A stretch of DNA of 64,000 nucleotides, from contig NZ_JBQKGJ010000003.1 of NCBI RefSeq assembly GCF_052118845.1, positions 104,702-168,701 of the forward strand, given 5' to 3'. The notes beneath the pieces are model-generated. The model had not been told where the DNA came from and made no database searches. It saw only the letters and a list, made by a program, of their open reading frames with translations. The stretch comes from Bilifractor sp002394235 (lineage in GTDB: Bacteria > Bacillota > Clostridia > Lachnospirales > Lachnospiraceae). The translations under genes were made by a program, and so were the position numbers. Below, in pieces: positions 51,581 to 59,352 of this stretch (position 1 is its first letter; each line of letters begins with the position of its first letter).

Positions 51581-53545
51581 TCACTTCACCTCCCTGATCA
51601 TGACTTTTCCTTTTCTGATCTTGGTGACCAGAGGAATCTTGGAGGAGCAGATATACTGGCAGCAGCCGCACTCAAAGCAATCTCTGATATTTTCTGCAAG
51701 AAGAGCCTTCGCGTCGCCTTCATCCACATATTTCGCAAAATTCAGCGGTGCAAGTTCCATCGGACAGACATCCACACAGCGTCCGCAGCGGATGCAGGCT
51801 TCCTCTTCACTGTGCTGTGTATCGACAGCGATGATGCCGTTGGAGCCCTTGATCACAGGAACGTTCGTATCGGAAATCGCGAAGCCCATCATCGGGCCTC
51901 CCATCTTGATGGTGATATCGTCTCCTGTCGTGCCGCCGCAGTAGTCAATGATCTCCTGCACATTCGTACCGATCCTGACCATGAAATTTCCGGGATGAAC
52001 CATATGCTCTCCCGATACGGTCACCGCCCGTTCCACCAGCGGCATGCCGGTTCTGATGGCGTCAGCAATCGCCTTCGCTGTGCTGACGTTGTCTACGACA
52101 GCGCCGACATCCGCAGGAAGTCCGCCGCTCGGAACCATTCGTCCCATCACATTCTTAATGAGCATCTTCTCGGCGCCCTGCGGATATTTCGTTCGTACGC
52201 AACGCACCTCGATGTTCGCAATATCTTCCACCTTTGACTGAAGCAGGGCTACAGCGTCCGGTTTGTTGTCTTCTATAACGATGTATCCCTTCGGCGCATT
52301 CACCGCCTTCATAATCGCCTGCAGTCCGAAAATGACAGCGTCCGGATACTCAAGAAGAACGCGGTGATCCGCGGTGAGAACGGGCTCGCACTCACATCCG
52401 TTCAGAAGGACCGCGTCAATCGGCTTGTTCGGCTTGAGCTTCACATAGGTCGGGAAGCCGGCGCCGCCCATTCCGGTGATGCCCTTCTCCTTTACGATTT
52501 CAATGATCTCATCCGGTGTGAGATCCTCCAGCTTTCCGGCGGGTTTCACAGATGCGTCCGGAGTGTCCTTGCCGTCAGACCGGATCACAATCGACATCAC
52601 GCCCGGTCCCTTGTTCGGATGGGTATGCGGCTCGATGGCAGTAACGGTTCCGCTCACACTGGAGTGAATGCAGCAGCTGATAAATCCATCCTGCTCGGCA
52701 ATTTTCTGTCCGACGTTTACGTGATCTCCGACCTTGACAATCGGAACCGCTGGCTTTCCAACATGCATGGACAAGGGAATAATTACCTGTTCCGGCTCCG
52801 GGAATTTCGCGAGCGGAATATCCTCGGTAATTTCCTTGCGTTCGCTCGGATGGACACCTCCGTAATAACCGGAGAATCTTCTCTCCCGGAGATTCTTTAC
52901 ATAGTCGTTGATTTCCTTGTGGCTGATTCTGGAATAATCGCGGTACTGCACAGGCTGAGCAAGAAATTCCTCCAGCCTTCCCTGTGCCTTCAGTCGGTCA
53001 TAAATTCTCTGCCATGCGCAGTCCTTCTCCGGGTCAACTTCGCACTTTCCGTCCTTTGCGCCTCCGCACTGGCCGTTTAACAGGCTTTTGGAACAGTCAA
53101 CAATCGGACAAATACCTCCGGTAAGGTTCAGATAACACTGAGAACACGCACCGCAGGTCTTCTTCGTCAGGGCCATACCATGATAACCGGTATAGTTCAG
53201 TGAATCAGCCGCAGCGAGTACGGGTTTAACCTCCATATTCGCGACTGTCTGAATACCAAGACCGCAGGCAACAACCGCAATATGGTCAGTTCCTTCTGGA
53301 ATCATATCCGGCAGACGTTCTTCTGTCCGGACCTGATTGCAGAGGAAGTCAACCTTGGCAATGCCTGTGATCCTTTTGCCCTGTGCCTCCGCAAGCTTCG
53401 CGAACTCGTCCGCATCCGGCTCGTTCAGGGTGTCGAATTCCTTGAAGCATTTGTTACAGGCGACAACGAAGAGATTGTCTCTGTCTTTGAGAAGAGTTTT
53501 CAATTCTTCGCTGTCTTTCAACGCATACTTGGTATAATTCACCAT
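51581..53545 (-). CDS. rnfC2: RnfC2-like subunit: MetV-like domain fused to RnfC-like NADH dehydrogenase domain
   Basis: 654 residues from the ATG at 53545 (AGGAG 5 nt upstream; a longer frame to 53656 lacks a ribosome binding site). Residues 1-215 are MetV-like, with CGACSQCYLNLTGGICPIVDCSKSLLNGQCGG. Residues 215-654 are RnfC-like: an NADH/FMN-binding region (GMGGAGFPTYVKL), a soluble ligand-binding part, and two [4Fe-4S] motifs (CIRCGRCVDVCP, CFECGCCQYICSSKIPL). RnfC2 gives NADH:methylene-THF reductase activity in acetogens. Directly coupled to metV. Confidence 0.9.
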   Translation of the reverse strand: MVNYTKYALKDSEELKTLLKDRDNLFVVACNKCFKEFDTLNEPDADEFAKLAEAQGKRITGIAKVDFLCNQVRTEERLPDMIPEGTDHIAVVACGLGIQTVANMEVKPVLAAADSLNYTGYHGMALTKKTCGACSQCYLNLTGGICPIVDCSKSLLNGQCGGAKDGKCEVDPEKDCAWQRIYDRLKAQGRLEEFLAQPVQYRDYSRISHKEINDYVKNLRERRFSGYYGGVHPSERKEITEDIPLAKFPEPEQVIIPLSMHVGKPAVPIVKVGDHVNVGQKIAEQDGFISCCIHSSVSGTVTAIEPHTHPNKGPGVMSIVIRSDGKDTPDASVKPAGKLEDLTPDEIIEIVKEKGITGMGGAGFPTYVKLKPNKPIDAVLLNGCECEPVLTADHRVLLEYPDAVIFGLQAIMKAVNAPKGYIVIEDNKPDAVALLQSKVEDIANIEVRCVRTKYPQGAEKMLIKNVMGRMVPSGGLPADVGAVVDNVSTAKAIADAIRTGMPLVERAVTVSGEHMVHPGNFMVRIGTNVQEIIDYCGGTTGDDITIKMGGPMMGFAISDTNVPVIKGSNGIIAVDTQHSEEEACIRCGRCVDVCPMELAPLNFAKYVDEGDAKALLAENIRDCFECGCCQYICSSKIPLVTKIRKGKVMIREVK

Positions 53546-53764
53546 TTTTCTCCTTTCTGAAATATTTGATTGTCCTGACCATCTATGTCCACTTCCGTGA
53601 AATTTCGGATTCTCCGCAATCCTACCGTTTCCATTAATCTCGGTTATCCGTTTCATACGCCTAAATAACCAGGACTTGTGTCTATTTTAGCATATTTTTT
53701 ATCCAAATTCTCTATGATTTTTGGAAATTACATACAGATAATTCTGTCAACAGAACGCGGTCTG

Positions 53765-53812
53765 TGCCGCGCACGAATACTTCGCATTCGGCTGCGGCTC
53801 ACTGTTCGCGTA
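53765..53812 (+). repeat. R1 repeat, copy g (truncated)
   Basis: Only the terminator-proximal 48 bp remain (GCCGC..ACGAATACTTCGC to CACTGTTCGCG). It lies behind the T-tract of the terminator at 53818-53872. The remaining gap 53546-53764 shows no gene. Confidence 0.88.
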
Positions 53813-53817
53813 AAAAA

Positions 53818-53872
53818 ACAGGGCAGGGCTTCACAGCCGCGCGAAAAGCGTGCCGTGAAATCTCTGCCCTGT
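53818..53872 (-). terminator. Terminator of the GlpA-GlpB-DUF1667 operon
   Basis: ACAGGGCAG/CTGCCCTGT stem with an inner stem-rich loop, followed on the minus strand by seven T. Confidence 0.85.
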
Positions 53873-53882
53873 CGGGTGTGGC

Positions 53883-54251
53883 TCACTGCCTGTGGATATT
53901 TCTTGTTGCAACGACATCGATTCCGGTTCCGCAGACGTCCGGAATGACGACATCTCCGATCTTTACGGGAGCTGAAATGCAGACGCGATTGATGGCGTCC
54001 ATGCATTCGAAAATCATGTCCTTCGGGATATTTCCCCTGGTCTTCACCGAACAGCGCTCCTTGTCCCCTCCTGTCACCGCGACGGTTGAGGTTACGGTTC
54101 TCTCCGGGTGAATGACCTCTTTTCTCGCGTACCGGTCTCCGATTTTGCAGCTGTTTCCGGTTACGCTCTTTATTTCTTCCCCTTCAAATTCTACTGTGAT
54201 CTGGCAGCCCATGGGGCAGCCGATACAGGTCAGATCTCTTTTCTGCATCAT
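53883..54251 (-). CDS. DUF1667 protein (GlpA/GlpB partner)
   Basis: 122 residues from the ATG at 54251 (AAGGAGG 8 nt upstream). The N-terminal CIGCPMGC and a later Cys (NSCKIGDRYA) are typical of the DUF1667 family, which is nearly always the third gene behind GlpA- and GlpB-like dehydrogenases in Firmicutes. A metal- or cluster-binding role is inferred. The stop codon region overlaps GTGGCTCACTGCC, identical to the end of the R2 repeat. Confidence 0.88.
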   Translation of the reverse strand: MMQKRDLTCIGCPMGCQITVEFEGEEIKSVTGNSCKIGDRYARKEVIHPERTVTSTVAVTGGDKERCSVKTRGNIPKDMIFECMDAINRVCISAPVKIGDVVIPDVCGTGIDVVATRNIHRQ

Positions 54252-54265
54252 ACTCCGTGCCTCCT

Positions 54266-55657
54266 TCACATGGTCTGCCGGTGTGCGGCGCTGTCCGCAG
54301 CTCCGGACGTCTCATTCGCATGGCTCATGGTATTCTCCTCAGAAGCGCTCTTTACCGCTTCCGGGGTATCGTCTTCCTCGATTTTTATCGTGATGGTGCG
54401 CAGGTCCGGCTTTTCCAGAAGCTTTTTCTTCTGGAGAATGATTTGTTCCATCTCTCCGGGCGCCATTATTTTCTTCTTCTGATGCTGAACCCGCTCGTCA
54501 TCAAAATAAACGCTCACATAGGCCTGACGATAAACCGCTCCGACCCGGAAGCGGACTGTCAGCAGATCATCCATCCGATCCGTGTGAATCGTTGACGGAA
54601 CGGTATACCGGACTCCGCCGGCAGCGACAAGCCGAATAGGTGACTGTTCCCCTGATGCCTCAGCGCATCCGCTCTGCACATATCTGGCAGCAGCTTCACC
54701 TGCCCTGCCTGCCTCTTCTGATACGTAATCAACCAGATCATGGACATGAAGGACATTCCCGCAGGCAAATACACCGGGAATGTTCGTCTCCATGATTTCA
54801 TTGACAAACGGTCCCTTCGTGACCGGATTCATCTCCACTCCGCAGCCTGCGGAAAGTTCGTTCTCCGGGATTAAGCCGGTGGACAGAAGAAGCGTGTCGC
54901 AGGTATACCGTTCTTCCGTACCCGGAATCGGTTTCATGTCCTTTCCCACCTTTGCTATCGTAACCGCCTTCACACGGTCCTTTCCTTCAATGTCCACCAC
55001 GGTATGTGAAAGCTTCAGCGGAATTCCAAAGTCATCCAGGCACTGCACGATATTTCTCTTGAGTCCTCCGGAATAAGGCATCAGCTCCGCGACAACCTTG
55101 ACGGTTGCCCCTTCAAGAGTCATTCTGCGCGCCATGATCAGCCCGATATCGCCGGATCCCAGGATGACGACCTCATGTCCCGGCATGTAACCCTCGATAT
55201 TCACCAGGCGCTGTGCCGTACCTGCGCTGTAGATTCCGGCAGGCCGGAATCCCGGTATGTTCAGAGCACCTCTTGGTCTCTCCCTGCATCCCATAGCGAG
55301 AATCACGGCACCCGCCTGAATCCGGAACATCCCGTCAGTCCGATTCATCGCGGTCACAACCTTATCTCGGGAGATGTCCATCACCATCGTATCGAGTCTG
55401 TACTCGATACCCAAATCATATACCTGCTGAATAAAGCGGTCTGCATATTCCGGACCGGTCAGCTCCTCCTTGAAGGTATGAAGTCCGAATCCGTTGTGGA
55501 TGCACTGATTCAGAATTCCTCCGAGTTCCTTATCTCTTTCCAGGATCAGAATCCTCCGGGTTCCGCTTTTTCTGGCCGCGATAGCCGCCGCAAGGCCGGC
55601 GGGACCGCCGCCGACAATCACAATATCATAAGACATCATCTCATTTGTCTCCATCAT
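54266..55657 (-). CDS. FAD-dependent NAD(P)-type oxidoreductase (GlpB-like partner)
   Basis: 463 residues with two Rossmann FAD/NAD motifs: VIVGGGPAGLAAAIAARKSG (N-terminal) and VILGSGDIGLIMARRMTLEG (NAD), plus Cys in GCRERP. C-terminal part ends with a Lys/Glu-rich tail. It is the second gene of the GlpA-GlpB-DUF1667 set, overlapping the GlpA-like gene by 4 bp. It probably passes electrons from glycerol-3-phosphate to NAD or a quinone-independent acceptor; the exact electron acceptor is unknown. Confidence 0.88.
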   Translation of the reverse strand: MMETNEMMSYDIVIVGGGPAGLAAAIAARKSGTRRILILERDKELGGILNQCIHNGFGLHTFKEELTGPEYADRFIQQVYDLGIEYRLDTMVMDISRDKVVTAMNRTDGMFRIQAGAVILAMGCRERPRGALNIPGFRPAGIYSAGTAQRLVNIEGYMPGHEVVILGSGDIGLIMARRMTLEGATVKVVAELMPYSGGLKRNIVQCLDDFGIPLKLSHTVVDIEGKDRVKAVTIAKVGKDMKPIPGTEERYTCDTLLLSTGLIPENELSAGCGVEMNPVTKGPFVNEIMETNIPGVFACGNVLHVHDLVDYVSEEAGRAGEAAARYVQSGCAEASGEQSPIRLVAAGGVRYTVPSTIHTDRMDDLLTVRFRVGAVYRQAYVSVYFDDERVQHQKKKIMAPGEMEQIILQKKKLLEKPDLRTITIKIEEDDTPEAVKSASEENTMSHANETSGAADSAAHRQTM

Positions 55658-57129
55658 TCTTCCTCCCCGCTATGCTCTTTCGTGCGGCCGATAACCAGTC
55701 TGGAATTTCCCCCGCTCTTGGTGATTTTCTCATATGGAAGTCCAAGTTCCTGATGAAGGATCTCCATGGTACGCGGAGAACAGAAGCCTGCCTGACAGCG
55801 TCCCATGCCTGCTCTCGTTCTGCGCTTGACGCCGTCCAGCGAGCGGGCGCCGAGCGGGCGGCGGATTGCGTCCAGAATTTCTCCCTCGGTCACGGATTCG
55901 CATCGGCAGATAATTCTTCCGTATGCGGGATTTTTTCGAATCAGCTCGTTTCTCTCCTCAAAGGAAAGAGAGGCAGGATTCAGAATTCCCTTTCGGGTAC
56001 CGGTCCAGTTCTCCTTCCGCTCCGGTTTCATCTTCTCCTCCAGCAGCTTTCTGACATATTCTCCAATCGCGGGACTCGAGGACAGGCCGGGGGATTCAAT
56101 TCCCGCACAGTCGATAAAATGAGGCGCATCCTCTACCTCTCCGATAATGAAATCATGGCCGTCTTCATGAGCCCTGAGCCCGGCAAAGGAGGTGATCACC
56201 TGGCGCATAGGTATATTTTTCACACTCTTCGCGGCTTTTTCTATGATTTCGTTCAGGCTGTCCGCCGTTGTATTTGTGCCTTCTTTGTTCTCGATATCCT
56301 GGGCATTCGGGCCGATCAGCAGGTTGCCGTGAATCGTAGGCGTTACCAGCACACCCTTGCCCATTTTTCCGGGCTGTGCGAAAACCGTGTGAGATACATG
56401 ATTTCCGGCTGAATGGTCAAGCAGGCAGTAGCTGCCGCGTCTCGGGGTGATATGTATTTTCCTGGCGCTTACCATATTGTGGAAGACATCCGCGTAGACG
56501 CCGGCCGCGTTGACAAGGTACCTGGTCCGGTATTCTCCGTTGCAGGTGCGGATCTTCCAGATCCTCTCTCCGTCCGGCTTCAGGTTATCCGCTTCGATTT
56601 TTTCCACCTCAGTATTGAAGAAAAAGTCGACGCCGTTGACGTTTGCGTTTTCCGCCATCGCAATATTCAGAAGAAACGGGCAGACAATTCCGCTTGTTTT
56701 TGCATGGAACGCGCCTACCACATCGTCCGCGAGATTCGGCTCAATGGCGAGGGCTTCCTCCCGGCTCAGAATTTCCATGCTGTCGGCGCTGAGGCCGTTG
56801 GCAATTCCCCGGTCATACAGCTCCTGAAGTCCTCCAAGCTCCTCCGGGTCCGTGCAGACCACAAGAGCGCCGTTTCTGCGGAACGGCACATCAAGATCAG
56901 CGGCGATCTTATCCATCATTTCGTTACCGCGAACATTCAGCTTAGCCATCATGCTTCCTGTCGCCGCATCAAAACCGGCATGCACAATCGCACTGTTGGC
57001 CTTTGTTGTGCCGCAGCAGACGTCTTCTTCCTTTTCCAGCACACAGATATTGAGTCTGTATCTGGAAAGCTCCCGGGCAATCGAGCATCCGCTCACTCCC
57101 GCTCCTACAATGATCACATCATACAGCAT
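55654..57129 (-). CDS. FAD-dependent glycerol-3-phosphate dehydrogenase-like protein with BFD-type [2Fe-2S] domain
   Basis: 491 residues. N-terminal FAD motif VIVGAGVSGCSIARELSRY, DAO-type core (VNAAGVYADVFHNMVSARKIHITPRRGSYCLLD), and C-terminal CRCESVTEGEILDAIRR with RCQAGFCSPR, a BFD-like [2Fe-2S] ligand set. It resembles GlpA-type dehydrogenases of Firmicutes that oxidise glycerol-3-phosphate to dihydroxyacetone phosphate. First gene of the operon, with a leader terminator at 57339-57383 upstream. GAGG lies upstream of the ATG. Confidence 0.9.
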   Translation of the reverse strand: MLYDVIIVGAGVSGCSIARELSRYRLNICVLEKEEDVCCGTTKANSAIVHAGFDAATGSMMAKLNVRGNEMMDKIAADLDVPFRRNGALVVCTDPEELGGLQELYDRGIANGLSADSMEILSREEALAIEPNLADDVVGAFHAKTSGIVCPFLLNIAMAENANVNGVDFFFNTEVEKIEADNLKPDGERIWKIRTCNGEYRTRYLVNAAGVYADVFHNMVSARKIHITPRRGSYCLLDHSAGNHVSHTVFAQPGKMGKGVLVTPTIHGNLLIGPNAQDIENKEGTNTTADSLNEIIEKAAKSVKNIPMRQVITSFAGLRAHEDGHDFIIGEVEDAPHFIDCAGIESPGLSSSPAIGEYVRKLLEEKMKPERKENWTGTRKGILNPASLSFEERNELIRKNPAYGRIICRCESVTEGEILDAIRRPLGARSLDGVKRRTRAGMGRCQAGFCSPRTMEILHQELGLPYEKITKSGGNSRLVIGRTKEHSGEEE

Positions 57130-57268
57130 CGTACATTCAACCTCCTGATTTGTGGACTTCTGCCCTGCAGGGATACCCGCAGGCTGCAGGGAAAAAACTT
57201 ACGGATTTTTCTCCGCGATCGTGAAGCTTGCCACATCCGGCCGTCCCACATTCGGATGCGGCCTGCAG
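57130..57268. other. Glp operon leader, no gene
   Basis: No reading frame of interest. It holds the ribosome binding site and a GC-rich part (CTGCAGGG...CCCTGCAG-like, 57167-57190 region) that could fold. Confidence 0.4.
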
Positions 57269-57333
57269 CTCGCTATCGCGACGCTCGCCGCACACGAATA
57301 CTTCGCATTCGGCTGCGGCTCACTGTTCGCGTA
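57269..57333 (+). repeat. R1 repeat, copy h (partly truncated)
   Basis: Retains the terminator-proximal 65 bp from GCTCGCTATCGCGACGCTCG to CACTGTTCGCG. It lies behind the T-tract of the leader terminator at 57339-57383. Confidence 0.9.
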
Positions 57334-57338
57334 AAAAA

Positions 57339-57383
57339 GAGTCAGCACATAAACAGTACGATGTACTGTTCAGCGACTGACTC
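57339..57383 (-). terminator. Rho-independent terminator in the glp leader
   Basis: GAGTCAG/CTGACTC outer stem and AACAGTAC/GTACTGTT inner stem, followed on the minus strand by TTTTTT. An extended -10 (TGTTACAAT, rc of 57506-57511) lies about 130 nt upstream without a gene between them, so it stops a short leader transcript before the GlpA-like gene. Confidence 0.75.
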
Positions 57384-57603
57384 ATTGTTCTCCAGCTGCA
57401 ATATTAGATTTGACTATTCACTCTTCCGGAATTCATCGAGGTCTGTCAACAGGGATCGCCGCGCTACCGGCGGTACTTTGACCTCTAAAATCCGAAACTA
57501 AATGTATTGTAACACATCTTTCATCGTTTGTGTGTTATTTATCCGTTAATTTTTTTTATTTTTTTACCGGTTACTGATATTCAGTAATAAACCATACATT
57601 ACA
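57384..57603. other. Leader promoter region
   Basis: A minus-strand extended -10 TGTTACAAT near 57506-57511 has no clear -35 box. Between it and the terminator lies a GC-rich block (CGCCGGTAGCGCGGCG) that could form an antiterminator or ligand-binding structure. No reading frame is convincing. Confidence 0.4.
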
Positions 57604-57690
57604 TCGTGCCACAAACTGTATAAGCTAAGGATTGCTCCGTGCTTCGCGCTCTCGCAATCCTGGAACTCTGACATCTGCTACGCAGCTTCC
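57604..57690 (+). repeat. R2 repeat, 5' half (copy C)
   Basis: CGTGCCACAAACTGTATAAGC, then GGATTGCTCCGTGCTTCGCGCTCTCGCAATCC (a perfect GGATTGC/GCAATCC hairpin), matching the first half of R2 copies A and B. Confidence 0.8.
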
Positions 57691-57866
57691 GGACCTTGCA
57701 GCGGGAAATGCTGAGGATGTTGCTTTTCTTCTTATTATTGCGTATACTGTCTTTATTGCGCAGAAGTTGTGACAGTGAGATAACCCGTGAAACACGGTTG
57801 AATCGGTCGGAAAAACCAAAGATTTCAGAGCCAGCAGCTGATGAAAATGTTTTGTCAGCTGCCCAC

Positions 57867-57916
57867 AGCCTGAAGCGAGTGGGCTTCCGCCTGCAACAAA
57901 CGAAAGGATTTTATTT
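57867..57916 (+). promoter_or_regulatory. Leader block shared with the MarR gene
   Basis: GGGCTTCCGCCTGCAACAAACGAAAGGATTTTATTT-like leader (split at 20 bases: GGGCTTCCGCCTGCAACAAA and CGAAAGGATTTTATTT) is nearly identical to that before the MarR gene. It carries the AAAGGA ribosome binding site. Confidence 0.7.
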
Positions 57917-58837
57917 ATGAAAATTGCAGTTACTTATGATAACGGAAATATCTTCCAGCATTTTGGAAGAACAGAGAATTTCAAGATTTATACCGTTGAG
58001 GACGGACGGATCGTGTCGAGCGAGGTGATTGGAGCCGGCGGAATCGGACATGAGGCGCTCGCAGGACTGCTTGCAGACCTTGGCGCTGATACAGTTATCT
58101 GCGGCGGAATCGGCGGCGGCGCCCAGTCGGCTCTCCAGTCCGCGGGGCTGCAGATTGTCTCCGGCGCACAGGGTGATACGGATGAGGCGGTTCAGGCATT
58201 TCTCGCCGGAAAGCTTTCTTCAGCGGGAGTGAATTGTGAGCATCACCATGGATCCGAAAGTCACGGCGGATGCTGCGGAGACAGCGAAGACGGATGCTGT
58301 GGTGACAATGAAGACGGATGCGCCGGCGGCTGCTGCGGCGGCGAGGAGGAAGAAGGCTGCGGCGGATGCTGTGGAGGCGGCTGTCATGAAATGAAGGTGA
58401 TCCTGGAGGGTAAAAACGCCGGAAAGACAGTGAAGACGCATTACGAAGGCACCTTCAACAACGGGACGGTCTTTGACTCATCGTACGACCGGGGAGAACC
58501 GCTGGAGTTTGTCTGTGGAACGGGCATGATGATCCCTGGCTTTGACAAGGCGGTCGTAGATATGAATGTCGGAGATATTGTAAATATTCATCTCACTCCG
58601 GACGAAGCTTACGGCGAACGCGATCCAAGAGCGATTTTCACGGTAGAGATCAGCCAGATGGAGGGTGCCGCCGGTCTGAAGACAGGCGACCATGTATACC
58701 TCTCAAACGCTATGGGACAGCCGTTTCCGGTTGTCGTCACTGCAAAGGATGACAGGACAATTACTTTCGATGCCAACCATGAGATGGCTGGAAAGGAGCT
58801 CAATTTCAAGATCGAGCTTGTCTCCGTGGAAGCATGA
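57917..58837 (+). CDS. NifX/NifB-C-type domain fused through a Cys-rich linker to an FKBP (SlyD-like) prolyl isomerase
   Basis: 306 residues. Residues 1-100: dinitrogenase iron-molybdenum cofactor-biosynthesis (NifX/NafY-like) domain, MKIAVTYDNGNIFQHFGRTENF ... VICGGIGGGAQSAL. Residues 105-158: a linker with about twelve cysteines in CC pairs plus a His cluster (HHH). Residues 159-306: FKBP-type domain, VKTHYEGTFNNGTVFDSS, GMMIPGFDKAVVDMNVGD. The combination resembles SlyD, an isomerase/nickel chaperone, but with a cofactor-carrier domain in front. Own promoter region, terminator behind. Role in metal-cofactor delivery inferred. Confidence 0.88.
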   Translation: MKIAVTYDNGNIFQHFGRTENFKIYTVEDGRIVSSEVIGAGGIGHEALAGLLADLGADTVICGGIGGGAQSALQSAGLQIVSGAQGDTDEAVQAFLAGKLSSAGVNCEHHHGSESHGGCCGDSEDGCCGDNEDGCAGGCCGGEEEEGCGGCCGGGCHEMKVILEGKNAGKTVKTHYEGTFNNGTVFDSSYDRGEPLEFVCGTGMMIPGFDKAVVDMNVGDIVNIHLTPDEAYGERDPRAIFTVEISQMEGAAGLKTGDHVYLSNAMGQPFPVVVTAKDDRTITFDANHEMAGKELNFKIELVSVEA

Positions 58838-58998
58838 TCGGGATATAAAAGGCGACACCTTGTCCCCGACTGTTTTTTGCATATGACTGACCAGGACAGA
58901 GAACGGATCGGAAACGCTTTTCCTGATGCGTGTAAAGCTGCACCGGACTGATCACGACAGCGGGACAGACGCCGGCCATTTCAGCCGGCGGCAAAAAT

Positions 58999-59051
58999 TC
59001 CTCCCACCAGAGCCTGATTTCCATATCAGGATCTGTGAGGGAGGATTTTTT
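58999..59051 (+). terminator. Terminator of the NifX-FKBP gene
   Basis: TCCTCCC/GGGAGGA outer stem, CCTGAT/ATCAGG inner stem, followed by TTTTTT. The stretch 58838-58998 has no gene. Confidence 0.85.
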
Positions 59052-59146
59052 ACGCGAACAGTGAGCCGCAGCCGAATGCGTAGTATTCGTGTGCGGCGAG
59101 CGTCGCGATAGCGAGATAAAACTCGCGCAGCGTGTTTTATCTCGTT
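59052..59146 (-). repeat. R1 repeat, copy i
   Basis: Full-length copy beginning right behind the T-tract of the NifX-FKBP terminator. Confidence 0.93.
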
Positions 59147-59352
59147 TTGCTGCGGGGCTCAGGTGTCATCTCTACCGACGTTCTTCTGTGCTCTCGCGTT
59201 TGTATCGATGGCCTTTCCAATATAATGGTGCCCCGTGCGCGGTATAACAGGGGTATAATGAAAAAGTAACCCTGAAGCATACCGGACAGGATCTGTCCGT
59301 CAGGAAAATCCGCACCAGATGTATGCCGCCGGATTTGGAAAGGATATCTATT
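59147..59352 (+). promoter_or_regulatory. Upstream region of the iron alcohol dehydrogenase gene
   Basis: Two TATAAT-like boxes (CAATATAATGG near 59218 and GGGTATAATGA near 59252) are seen without well-spaced -35 boxes. No gene is present. Confidence 0.4.
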
